Assembly (NCBI GenBank): GCA_963976395.1
Contig: CAXBLG010000079.1
Location: forward strand, 1 to 15,917
Origin: UBA11612 sp963976395
GTDB taxonomy: Bacteria; Pseudomonadota; Alphaproteobacteria; Rhodospirillales; Rhodospirillaceae
Reading direction: 5' to 3'
DNA length: 15,917 nucleotides
This document shows positions 1 to 7,013 of this stretch, piece by piece (position 1 is the first letter of the stretch; every line of letters begins with the position of its first letter). The position numbers and the translations under genes were made by a program. Under the pieces are notes generated by a model. That model searched no databases, was not told where the DNA came from, and saw nothing but the letters and a program-made list of their open reading frames with translations.

Positions 1-356
1 CACCCCGCATGGGAGAATGGAGCATTCCAGGCGGACGCCTAGAACTGGGAGAGACCGTAAGAGAAGCGGCGGCCCGTGAAATCAGGGAGGAAACAAACCT
101 TACTGTCGCTGATCTGGAACTCATAGACGTTGTGGATACCTTTCAAAAAGACACCGCAGGAAATGTGGTTGCCCACTGGACTTTGGTTGATTTCCGAGCA
201 TGGTGGGGCGGCGATACCCCCCGGGCAGGGTCAGATGCCGCAGAGGTAAGGTGGGTGCCCATCGGTGAATTGGGCAGCTATAATCTTTGGCACGAGACCT
301 CCCGCATAATAGCAGAGGCTGTTCACTTGCCCATCGTCCCCAACAAGGCCACATAA
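1..356 (+). CDS. Nudix hydrolase, 5' end cut off by the window
   Basis: This is the C-terminal part of a Nudix (MutT-like) pyrophosphohydrolase, a family that cleaves nucleoside diphosphates linked to another moiety and needs a divalent metal. The reading frame is open to the left edge (first full codon at base 3), so the N-terminus is missing; the ATG at base 9 lies just before the W-S-I-P-G-G strand and is unlikely to be the true start. The Nudix box GX5EX7REUXEEXGU is present from the glycine of PGG through REIREETNL. The metal-binding REXXEE glutamates are intact and the usual late glycine is Asn. The rest, with a WW pair and a W-V-P-I-G-E-L segment, fits the end of the fold. The stop lies 4 bases before the next possible start, suggesting one transcript with the ferredoxin gene. 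Substrate unknown; ADP-ribose pyrophosphatase or NUDT-like are options. Confidence 0.9.
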   Translation, partial: PRMGEWSIPGGRLELGETVREAAAREIREETNLTVADLELIDVVDTFQKDTAGNVVAHWTLVDFRAWWGGDTPRAGSDAAEVRWVPIGELGSYNLWHETSRIIAEAVHLPIVPNKAT

Positions 357-360
357 AGAT

Positions 361-726
361 ATGTTTGAAGGCAACTGGGTTCCAACCGAAAAACCATTGT
401 TTATGGTGCGCATCTGCATCAACAAACGACTGAACACCGATAGGTTGCCATCCTGCGGAGGCCGAGGAAGCCGCGGACTGGCGGACCTATTAGAACGAAT
501 GATTCTCGAGCAACGAATACCGGCTCAGGTTGTGCGGGGGCCATGCATGAATAATTGCCTTATTGGGCCAAACTTAAAAATTCAGGGCGGACCTTTCTTC
601 AATCTCAACGACGATATGTCAGATGCTCGCATCGAAGAAATTATCATCGCCCTGAAGGAGGAAACGATCAAACGTCGAGCTGAGTTAGAATCGAACCCTT
701 CAAATGGGGGTGAGCCGGCAAAGTGA
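361..726 (+). CDS. Thioredoxin-like (2Fe-2S) ferredoxin domain protein
   Basis: A protein of 121 residues with four cysteines in the pattern C19-x12-C32-x29-C62-x3-C66. This matches the thioredoxin-fold (2Fe-2S) ferredoxin family (COG3411-type, related to NuoE), where the four Cys bind a [2Fe-2S] cluster. Family traits seen are the V-R-I-C-I-N-K-R strand before the first Cys, P-S-C-G-G-R-G-S around the second, and G-P-C-M-N-N-C-L-I-G-P-N around the last pair. The C-terminal helix ends in a charged tail. The role is probably electron transfer to an unknown partner. The start is uncertain: ATG 361 has only a weak ribosome site, and Met15 (base 403) lies directly before the conserved strand, where homologues often begin. 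The stop overlaps the GTG start of the next small gene by 3 bases (GTGA), which suggests translational coupling. Confidence 0.85.
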   Translation: MFEGNWVPTEKPLFMVRICINKRLNTDRLPSCGGRGSRGLADLLERMILEQRIPAQVVRGPCMNNCLIGPNLKIQGGPFFNLNDDMSDARIEEIIIALKEETIKRRAELESNPSNGGEPAK

Positions 727-863
727 GCGTTGCCTTACTTATATCCGCGTTTATCGTTACGGTCATTCTCACCGTTGCCTTTATTTTGCCCTGTGAAGCT
801 TGTCGTCAACGACGCCGACGCATGAAAGATACTTACGCTCGTTGGCGTGCCAGCAAGCAATAG
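723..863 (+). CDS. Single-pass membrane microprotein with CxxC, coupled to the ferredoxin
   Basis: A 46-residue frame starts at GTG 723, overlaps the ferredoxin stop in a GTGA arrangement, and ends at TAG 861-863. A purine-rich run (GGGGGTG, about 707-713) lies about 10 bases upstream and can serve as ribosome site. Residues 2-22 are almost wholly hydrophobic (V-S-V-A-L-L-I-S-A-F-I-V-T-V-I-L-T-V-A-F-I), a good transmembrane helix. A P-C-E-A-C motif follows directly, then a strongly basic stretch Q-R-R-R-R and a short W-containing tail. By the positive-inside rule the basic C-terminus should be cytoplasmic, so the CxxC would sit at the inner membrane surface. The family is not recognised. Coupling to a (2Fe-2S) protein makes a redox or cluster-related role possible, but this is inference. 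No product is proven. Confidence 0.6.
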   Translation: MSVALLISAFIVTVILTVAFILPCEACRQRRRRMKDTYARWRASKQ

Positions 864-881
864 GGCGGGGTTCGCAAGATA

Positions 882-1076
882 TTATTGAAACAGGCTCAAT
901 ACAGGCTGAAGCATCTCTAACGCCCTAAATTTGATGAACGGCCACTGGGCGTAGGGCCAAATAAACGCCCTAACCATCCCCTCTCCCATCGGAACCTTGT
1001 CGAATAAATCTTTGACAAAAAACCCGATCCCACACATCGCATAGAACGACTGCACTACAAAAAACAATCTGCCCAT
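882..1076 (-). CDS. Small hydrophobic protein, function unknown
   Basis: A 64-residue frame on the minus strand, convergent with the microprotein gene (18-base gap). The N-terminus (L-F-F-V-V-Q-S-F-Y-A-M-C-G-I-G-F-F-V, about residues 4-21) could be one transmembrane helix. After it comes a charged K-D-L-F-D-K-V segment, then an aromatic and proline-rich segment (F-I-W-P-Y-A-Q-W-P-F-I) that could be a second membrane-associated stretch. An AGGGGG ribosome-site-like run lies at 1089-1094, 12 bases from the ATG, which is rather far. I do not recognise the family. The amphipathic pattern and aromatic content look more like a real protein than a random frame, and nothing competes on the other strand. 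A chance frame remains possible. Confidence 0.5.
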   Translation of the reverse strand: MGRLFFVVQSFYAMCGIGFFVKDLFDKVPMGEGMVRAFIWPYAQWPFIKFRALEMLQPVLSLFQ

Positions 1077-1222
1077 TTCTTACTATATCCCCCTAGCTTT
1101 CCTTGATTTTGCCGAGAGATGGGCACAGATGCTAGTCATGATTATACATGCACAATTTTCAACTCTAAGGTGACGGCCCGTGCACTACAGGAGGATAAAA
1201 CGAAGCAGGTTTTTGTGTACGA

Positions 1223-2848
1223 TCAGCCTTCCAGATCTTTTTCCGACGGTAAAGCCGGTGTGCGACGATCTAAATCAGGCACGCTTTCCACGAGTTTCGC
1301 AATTGAATCTGTAAGTTCAACGATCTTTTTCATGGGCGCGACGCCGTCGTTCTTCACACCCTCTACGGCAATATTGTCGACGTAAGATTGTATATGTAGG
1401 GCCTGTTCCTTCATCTCGCGGACAGAATCAACAATATTGCGGCCCTTGGGGCCATAGGCTTCGTGAACAGATTTTAGACTGTTGCTGAGCATATGCAGAA
1501 CCATCCGAACCATCTTGTCCGAGTTGGCGAGCTTTTCCTCGATCATATCTTTCGAAACGAGAGAAAGTGTGCAGTCCTCAAGCGCCATCGCCGAATTCCC
1601 GCGAGGCCGCGCATCTATGATCGCCATTTCACCGAAAAACTCGCCCTTTTTTACTCGAGCGACGGGCACACGCTTTCCATCGTTTTCCTTGAAAATAGCA
1701 ATCGCCCCGCTATTGAGGATGTATGCTGATTTCGCCGCATCGCCTTGTCTGAAGAGAAACTGCCCCTTCGATAAGGGCATAATTTCTATGACTGGCTCGT
1801 CAAAATCTTCCATGGGAATCTCATCCGGGTGGCGCTGGATATCTTGAGATTCCCCAAATCCAGCGCGGTCGCGTGACTCGTAGATATCGGCCGCTTGTCG
1901 CGTTTCTTCCTCTATTTTATCAGGAGGAGCGTGTGGTTTCACCGCTGAAACGACTGCTTTAGAGATTATTTGTAGAAGTTCTATGTCTTTTTCGGTCGGC
2001 GTTTCGTAATGATCGACAATCTTGGTCACATCTTTCGCCAATGACCCGCACAAAATAGCGACATCAGATTCCTTCAGCCGTTCCGCTGTCCTCGCAGCAT
2101 CTCCCAGCAAATCGACAAGAACCAACAGCTTTTCCTGAACTTCAATCGTAATTTCTTTGGTTTCGTAGGCTTTTATGAGCAAATTACATACAAATCCAAG
2201 ACGATAGCCGTGGCTATCCAGCCGGGCCTGCAAAACCTCGTGCATGGACCCATCGACAGAATCTTTCACGCCATCGAGATTGATCTCCCGACCGTTCGCT
2301 TTCTCGAGCATGGTGTTAAGGACGTTAATCCGGCGAATGCTCGATGGGCGATTTTTTCCTCTGCGATCCGGACCCAAATAGTCGCTGGTGACAACAAAGG
2401 CCGCTCGATTGAGCGTGACTCGCTTTAATCGCTGCAAGAGTTGCTCTTCTTTAACGGGCTTGATGATGATGTCATCGGTTCCCGCCTGCATGGCCCTCTT
2501 TACGCTATCCACGTGTTCCGGCGATATCAACGTCGTCACCAATACAAAGGGATTCGTACCGATCTTGTTGTGGCGAATATCCCGAATGAAATCGAATACT
2601 CCAGGATCTAAATCGTCGGACACTATGATCAGGTCCGGCGTCATGTGACTCATCAAGCTGAGAATGTTTTTTAAATTGCCATGGACACTAACTTGACGAA
2701 GCCCGGCGTGATGGAGAATTTGACGCAGCGTTTTACGGACCTGCTCATCGGGCTCCCCGATGAAGGCGACTGCTTTCTCTAATGCTTGCAGGTCGATGTC
2801 ACTCATGACTGCCCACGAAGCTCCCCCAGCTTTTGGCCACATAGGCAT
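1223..2848 (-). CDS. Receiver / cyclic-nucleotide-binding domain fusion regulator
   Basis: A 541-residue cytoplasmic signalling protein. Residues about 26-145 form a CheY-like receiver domain with E32/D34/E35 near the acidic site, a P71-D72-L-I-I-V-S-D78-D79-L-D-P strand and loop, T105/T106 in the switch position and the conserved K130-P131. Phosphoacceptor spacing is unusual: D78 is one residue later than normal and S77 sits where Asp is expected. A YLGPDRR motif follows at 156-162, and a long helical middle spans about 165-340. Residues about 350-450 form a cAMP-receptor-type domain with the phosphate cassette F-F-G-E-M-A-I-I-D-A-R-P-R-G-N-S (403-418), including E406 and R415. No DNA-binding, kinase or cyclase domain is visible, so output is probably through protein contacts. 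ATG 2848 has GGAG very close; Met15 at 2806, after GGGGGAG, is a credible alternative start. The ligand could be cAMP, cGMP or none. Confidence 0.9.
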   Translation of the reverse strand: MPMWPKAGGASWAVMSDIDLQALEKAVAFIGEPDEQVRKTLRQILHHAGLRQVSVHGNLKNILSLMSHMTPDLIIVSDDLDPGVFDFIRDIRHNKIGTNPFVLVTTLISPEHVDSVKRAMQAGTDDIIIKPVKEEQLLQRLKRVTLNRAAFVVTSDYLGPDRRGKNRPSSIRRINVLNTMLEKANGREINLDGVKDSVDGSMHEVLQARLDSHGYRLGFVCNLLIKAYETKEITIEVQEKLLVLVDLLGDAARTAERLKESDVAILCGSLAKDVTKIVDHYETPTEKDIELLQIISKAVVSAVKPHAPPDKIEEETRQAADIYESRDRAGFGESQDIQRHPDEIPMEDFDEPVIEIMPLSKGQFLFRQGDAAKSAYILNSGAIAIFKENDGKRVPVARVKKGEFFGEMAIIDARPRGNSAMALEDCTLSLVSKDMIEEKLANSDKMVRMVLHMLSNSLKSVHEAYGPKGRNIVDSVREMKEQALHIQSYVDNIAVEGVKNDGVAPMKKIVELTDSIAKLVESVPDLDRRTPALPSEKDLEG

Positions 2849-3015
2849 GACTCCGCTTCAGGGTCATGCCGCACGATCATAATTTGTCCTGTCTCACCCT
2901 AATTCTAAGTTAGATCAAGACCTTATTTAATGGTTTCCCCAAAGTGAATGCTGGTCGAAAGCAAATATTTGTTCTCGAAATAGACGAGATATGGCATCTT
3001 TAGATCGCGATTAAG

Positions 3016-3894
3016 TTGTCTAGAAACGCGGTAGAGACGAATTGGACCGGAGCAATCCGACAACAGACCGTCCCCGAGTTCGAGGGATCCAAGTTGAGCG
3101 ATTTGCCAGTTCACGATAGTTCTACACTTCACGATATACCCAAGAAACAAAACCGTGGACTTAACCGCATTCTACGCCCCCTGCTGGCTCGAGCGAGAGC
3201 TCTCATCGGCGCACGTTCAATTGACAACATGGTCGAGGGGAAAGACGCAGTTGCCCACTTCTTGCGAGAAATGGAAGCTGTTGCGGCCCGCACCTACCCA
3301 AAGTGGAGCGGGACTCTTAATGCCCGCCTGTCTGAGTGTTCGCTACGTTTCGAAGATCAACATGCAATTATTGATCGTCACCCCACCGACGACTACTACT
3401 TCGCAGGTGTCGTCGCACTAGAAGCCGCACGCATGCGGGGCATATACCCCCCACAGGAGGCCGATCAAATCCTTGGCGAAATCGGAGATCAAGTCGACAG
3501 GGTAGCCGGGCGAAAGGACCGGGTTGTATCAGATCTTGTGTTCTACATTCTCGGCCGCATCGAACTGGGCGCCGGCGTTGATCGGATGAAAACCCCTCAC
3601 GACAAGGCCGTAAAAGCGATCCTTGAGCATATGGGATTTAAGAAAAACGACACCACCCGCGAGATTATGACAGATGCCGGCTTTAGGCACCTCCTGGGCG
3701 AACCTTTAGCCGTTTGGGTTCCTCGGTGGTGGCAAGCTTTTCATGAACAATTCACCCTTCACTGGTCGGCCCCAGAACCGGAGTCCAACCCCAAAGATGA
3801 CGACAATGGCCCATCCCTAGAACCACGCGCGAGAACACTCACAACCCGGCGTTGGAGGGGAAAAAGAAGCGCATCCTCATTGATGGACCGCTAG
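3016..3894 (+). CDS. Protein of unknown function, start and tail uncertain
   Basis: An open frame of 292 codons, convergent with the HMG-CoA-lyase-like gene (17-base gap). I do not recognise the family. It looks soluble and mostly helical: a polar N-terminus (1-40), a basic helix N-R-I-L-R-P-L-L-A-R-A-R-A (about 50-62), several amphipathic helices (70-210), then an aromatic segment with W-V-P-R-W-W-Q-A-F-H (about 235-245) and an acidic linker. No signal peptide or catalytic motif is evident. The longest frame begins at TTG 3016 without a good ribosome site, soon after an in-frame TAG at 3001. The first in-frame ATG is at 3229, after about 70 residues that look less conserved in style. The last 20 residues are basic and low in complexity, and a different frame reads more protein-like there, so a frameshift near the 3' end is possible. 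Confidence 0.7.
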   Translation: MSRNAVETNWTGAIRQQTVPEFEGSKLSDLPVHDSSTLHDIPKKQNRGLNRILRPLLARARALIGARSIDNMVEGKDAVAHFLREMEAVAARTYPKWSGTLNARLSECSLRFEDQHAIIDRHPTDDYYFAGVVALEAARMRGIYPPQEADQILGEIGDQVDRVAGRKDRVVSDLVFYILGRIELGAGVDRMKTPHDKAVKAILEHMGFKKNDTTREIMTDAGFRHLLGEPLAVWVPRWWQAFHEQFTLHWSAPEPESNPKDDDNGPSLEPRARTLTTRRWRGKRSASSLMDR

Positions 3895-3911
3895 TTAACG
3901 TCCGCCCACTT

Positions 3912-4847
3912 TCAACCGATAGCACGAGCGACCGAGGCCAGGGGAAATGTTTTTGTGCGTAGCCCCGCCTTCATGACTTGCCCCGGCAGTTCGCGCCCCA
4001 AAATCACTTCCACCTTCTGCGCGCACTTGATCAGTGCCGGTAAATCAATCCCCGTCTCAACACCAAGCTCGTGCAGCATATAAATCAAGTCTTCAGTACA
4101 AACATTACCGCTTGCGCCCGGCGCAAATGGACAGCCGCCCAGTCCGCCAATCGAGGACTCGTAGCGGGAAATGCCGCATTTGAGCCCTTCCATAACGTTG
4201 ACTAGACCGATACCTCGCGTGTTGTGAAAATGCAGAGAGAGGCTCACATCCGGATTTCGGTCCTGCACGGTTTTGACCACGCGATCGACAATTAGCGGCG
4301 TTGCCATTCCGGTGGTATCTCCGAGGGTAACACTCTGAATGCCGACCCCATGTAACCGCCGCACAATATCCGCAACGTAATTTGAGGCCACATCGCCCTC
4401 AAATGGGCAGCCGAAAGCCACGGCCAAAGCGCCATGAACAGAAGCACTCGCCTTCACCGCCGCTTCGACAACAATTTCAAAGCCCTCTATCGATTTGTCT
4501 ATCGAGCGATTCAGGTTTGCTTGATTGTGACTTTCCGAGGCAGAGCAAAATGCCACGACTTCATCCGCTCCCGAAGCCAACGCCCGCGCTGCGCCTTGAT
4601 GGTTGGGGACAAGACAAGCGAGGCGCAACCCCGGTGTACGCTCTATCTTGGCCATGACCTCTGCGGCATCGGCTAACTGAGGCACGGCACGAGGAGACAC
4701 AAAGGATGTGGCCTCAATACGCCTGACTCCAGAAGCGACCAGGCGATTGATGACCTCAATTTTTTGCACAGTCGGGATAAACGCTTTCTCGTACTGAAAA
4801 CCATCCCGTGTGCCCACCTCAGTCACTTCTACTTTCGTCGGGTACAT
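3912..4847 (-). CDS. HMG-CoA lyase family enzyme (DRE-TIM metallolyase)
   Basis: A 311-residue TIM-barrel acyl-CoA lyase of the hydroxymethylglutaryl-CoA lyase family; HMG-CoA lyase itself splits HMG-CoA to acetyl-CoA and acetoacetate. Visible active-site elements are R14-D15 in the first strand, metal-binding H206 and H208 in H-F-H-N-T-R-G, the G-G-L-G-G-C239-P-F-A-P-G-A-S-G-N248 signature with catalytic Cys239, and the metal ligand N248. The length is normal for the bacterial family. The first motif reads E-V-G-T-R-D-G-F-Q-Y-E rather than the canonical E-V-G-P-R-D-G-L-Q-N-E, so the natural substrate may be another 3-hydroxy-3-methyl- or 3-hydroxyacyl-CoA. A GGAG site lies about 8 bases before the ATG. 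The gene is divergent from the CoA-transferase gene, with 134 bases between starts, which suggests a shared control region. Cytoplasmic. Confidence 0.92.
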   Translation of the reverse strand: MYPTKVEVTEVGTRDGFQYEKAFIPTVQKIEVINRLVASGVRRIEATSFVSPRAVPQLADAAEVMAKIERTPGLRLACLVPNHQGAARALASGADEVVAFCSASESHNQANLNRSIDKSIEGFEIVVEAAVKASASVHGALAVAFGCPFEGDVASNYVADIVRRLHGVGIQSVTLGDTTGMATPLIVDRVVKTVQDRNPDVSLSLHFHNTRGIGLVNVMEGLKCGISRYESSIGGLGGCPFAPGASGNVCTEDLIYMLHELGVETGIDLPALIKCAQKVEVILGRELPGQVMKAGLRTKTFPLASVARAIG

Positions 4848-4981
4848 AAGCTAAACTCCACTGCCGTCGCCGTAGTTTACGGAGCTCTTGGCCAGCGGTC
4901 TATGAAAGGAGACTGAAAAAGTTGACGAGACTGGGTAAGCAGAGCAATTTCTAAGATTGAACTTAAACCTCGCAAGGCCCC

Positions 4982-6169
4982 ATGTCTCTTCCCCTCAAAG
5001 GTATTCGTGTTCTCGATCTCACTCGTGTCGTCTCAGGGCCGTTTTGCTCCATGATTCTTGGCGATCTCGGAGCTGAGGTTATAAAGATCGAGTCTCCCGA
5101 CGAAGGCGACTCTGTACGCAAGCAAGGCGCCATCAAGGACGGCCTAAGTTGGTATTTTGCAGCATTTAATCGAAGCAAAAAATCGGTGACCTTGAATCTA
5201 CGTACCTCTGAAGGACGTGATATTTTTTCTAAACTCGTCGAGCACTGCGATGTTGTCGTCGACAATTTTCGGCCCGGCATTATGGAGACCATGGGGTTCG
5301 GAGACCGGAAATTGCACTCTCTCAATCCTAAGATTATACGAGGAAGTGTTACCGGATTCGGTACCACTGGGCCTTATCGGGATCGACCAGCGTTTGATTT
5401 TATTGCCCAGGCGATCACCGGGTTTATGAGTTTGAACGGTGGTCCGGACGAGCCGCCGCAGCGGGCGGGTCCGCCGATCAGCGATCTTGTTGCAGGGCTT
5501 TATGCTGCATTGGGTATCGTTGCTGCCCTTGCGCGCCGTGAACGCACCGGCGAAAGCGGTTCCGCAACGGTTAGCTTAACCGGCGCCCTCACCAGCATGC
5601 TCGGCTTCCATGCCGCGAACTTTCTTGCGACCGGCGCCTTACCTGAGCGCACCGGCAATGATCATGGCATCGTCGCTCCCTATGGGATATTTCGTACTCA
5701 AGACTCTCAAATCGCGATTGCCCCTGGAAATGATGAAATTTATGATCGGCTTCTTGACGCGCTTGAGGCTAGGGAACTTCATGATCGGTCCGAGTTTAAA
5801 ACGAATGATCTTCGGATGATAAATCGAAGAGCCATATGCGACGAAATCGAAAAACGCACCAAAATTCAAACAACAGCACACTGGGTTGAAGTTCTAAACG
5901 CGGCAGGCGTCCCTTGCGGACCCGTAAATAATTTGCGCGATGCTCTCATAGACGATCCGCAAAATGCTGATCAGAACGCAGTGGTCCAAGTAGATCACCC
6001 CGGGCATGGCCGCGTTTCGATGCTGGGCTCTCCTCTCAAGATCGACGACACTCCACTCCCTATTAGCTCCCCTGCTCCGCGATTGGGCGAACACACAAAC
6101 GAGATATTAGAACGCCTTGGCATACAAGAAGTAGAAATCAACGCCCTTAAATCCAAGGGGATCATCTAA
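4982..6169 (+). CDS. CaiB/BaiF family (class III) CoA-transferase
   Basis: A 395-residue family III CoA-transferase, which moves CoA between a donor thioester and an acceptor carboxylate through an aspartyl-CoA intermediate. It begins with the family hallmark L-K-G-I-R-V-L-D-L-T-R-V-V-S-G-P-F-C, followed by L-G-D-L-G-A-E-V-I-K-I-E. The catalytic Asp is probably D139 in R-P-A-F-D-F-I-A-Q-A. D-N-F-R-P-G, the G-F-G-T-T-G-P-Y loop and the late G-V-P-C-G-P-V-N-N-L motif are also present. Length is typical. CaiB, formyl-CoA:oxalate and succinyl-CoA:dicarboxylate transferases share these features, so the acid is unknown. An AAGG lies 4 bases before the ATG. The lyase gene is divergent just upstream, and the SDR gene converges 3 bases downstream. 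Pairing with the lyase suggests activation of an acid followed by C-C cleavage, as in the succinate-HMG CoA-transferase logic (inference). Confidence 0.95.
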   Translation: MSLPLKGIRVLDLTRVVSGPFCSMILGDLGAEVIKIESPDEGDSVRKQGAIKDGLSWYFAAFNRSKKSVTLNLRTSEGRDIFSKLVEHCDVVVDNFRPGIMETMGFGDRKLHSLNPKIIRGSVTGFGTTGPYRDRPAFDFIAQAITGFMSLNGGPDEPPQRAGPPISDLVAGLYAALGIVAALARRERTGESGSATVSLTGALTSMLGFHAANFLATGALPERTGNDHGIVAPYGIFRTQDSQIAIAPGNDEIYDRLLDALEARELHDRSEFKTNDLRMINRRAICDEIEKRTKIQTTAHWVEVLNAAGVPCGPVNNLRDALIDDPQNADQNAVVQVDHPGHGRVSMLGSPLKIDDTPLPISSPAPRLGEHTNEILERLGIQEVEINALKSKGII

Positions 6170-6172
6170 CGC

Positions 6173-6934
6173 TTATTGAATCGAGAGTGCGTTATCGACG
6201 ATCATTTCAGCACCGTTGACGAAACGCGACTCATCCGACGCCAGAAACAGTATCATGCTAGCAACCTCTGAGGGGTCCGCGCGACCACCTGGACTGGCTT
6301 TAAGCAATTCCGGTGGCAATAACTCTTTCGATGCCTTTTTCACTTCTTCAAACATCGGTGTTTGAATAGCGCCCGGGTGTACGGAGTTACACCGGATATT
6401 GTAATTGTGAATTTGGCAGTGAACCGCAATAGACTTGGTCATCGTGCGAACCGCGCCTTTCGCCGCGCTGTAGGGCAGAAAATGAGGCTGAGCGATTTGG
6501 GCCGCGATAGAAGACAAATTAATGATTGAACCGCCACCGGATTTCTTCATCTCTTCTATGGCATACTTACAACCAAGGAATACACCATCCACCATTACAG
6601 AATTGGCCCGATGGAAATCTTCCACAGTCGAACTTTCGATCGTCCCTGACACAAGAATGCCGGCGTTGTTAACCAGAACGTCTAGCCGTCCAAAATCACG
6701 GATGACGCCTTGAATGACGCACGCCCAATCATTTTCTTGCGAGACGTCATGACGTACAAGGCGGGTCGCCCCCCCTATTTCTGCCGCGACCTTTTTGCCC
6801 AAGTCCTCCTGCACGTCGGTCATCACCACAGTGCCCCCTTCACGTGCGAATGCCTTGGCCGTTGCCGCGCCAATCCCCGAGCTAGCGCCGGTTACAATGC
6901 ATATCTTTCCATCGAGGCGTCCCACAGCGTCCAT
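6173..6934 (-). CDS. Short-chain dehydrogenase/reductase (classical SDR)
   Basis: A 253-residue classical SDR oxidoreductase with a Rossmann fold, cytoplasmic. Seen are the cofactor motif T15-G-A-S-S-G-I-G22, D40 at the end of the second strand (which favours NAD over NADP), N89-N-A-G92, N111, catalytic S142, Y155 and K159, and the P-G-A-I-Q-T-P loop after the active site. The C-terminus V-N-G-A-E-M-I-V-D-N replaces the usual V-D-G-G. Length is standard. Such enzymes oxidise secondary alcohols or reduce ketones on many substrates, so the substrate cannot be named. A GGAG lies about 9 bases before the ATG. It follows the FAH-family gene on the same strand after 79 bases and is probably co-transcribed with it. 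It meets the CoA-transferase gene tail to tail with almost no gap, so no separate terminator is visible. Confidence 0.95.
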   Translation of the reverse strand: MDAVGRLDGKICIVTGASSGIGAATAKAFAREGGTVVMTDVQEDLGKKVAAEIGGATRLVRHDVSQENDWACVIQGVIRDFGRLDVLVNNAGILVSGTIESSTVEDFHRANSVMVDGVFLGCKYAIEEMKKSGGGSIINLSSIAAQIAQPHFLPYSAAKGAVRTMTKSIAVHCQIHNYNIRCNSVHPGAIQTPMFEEVKKASKELLPPELLKASPGGRADPSEVASMILFLASDESRFVNGAEMIVDNALSIQ

Positions 6935-7013
6935 CGATTCTCACTCCATTAAGTCATTTATGGAATCTGCTTTTGTTATCTATTTCAATAAGTACGCAGT
7001 AGACAGTATCGTC

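Noticed and set aside
121..437. Two minus-strand open frames over the Nudix and ferredoxin genes
   Set aside because: They lie opposite genes with clear domain motifs and have no recognisable domain of their own.
2923..3150. 75-residue minus-strand frame across the intergenic region before the unknown protein gene
   Set aside because: It overlaps the start of the plus-strand frame and shows no domain or convincing ribosome site. It remains a weak alternative only because the plus-strand start is uncertain.
4922..4957. TTGACG as a -35 box for the CoA-transferase gene
   Set aside because: The nearest -10-like TAAGAT is 24 bases away and the 17-base position holds CAATTT, so no acceptable promoter pair forms.
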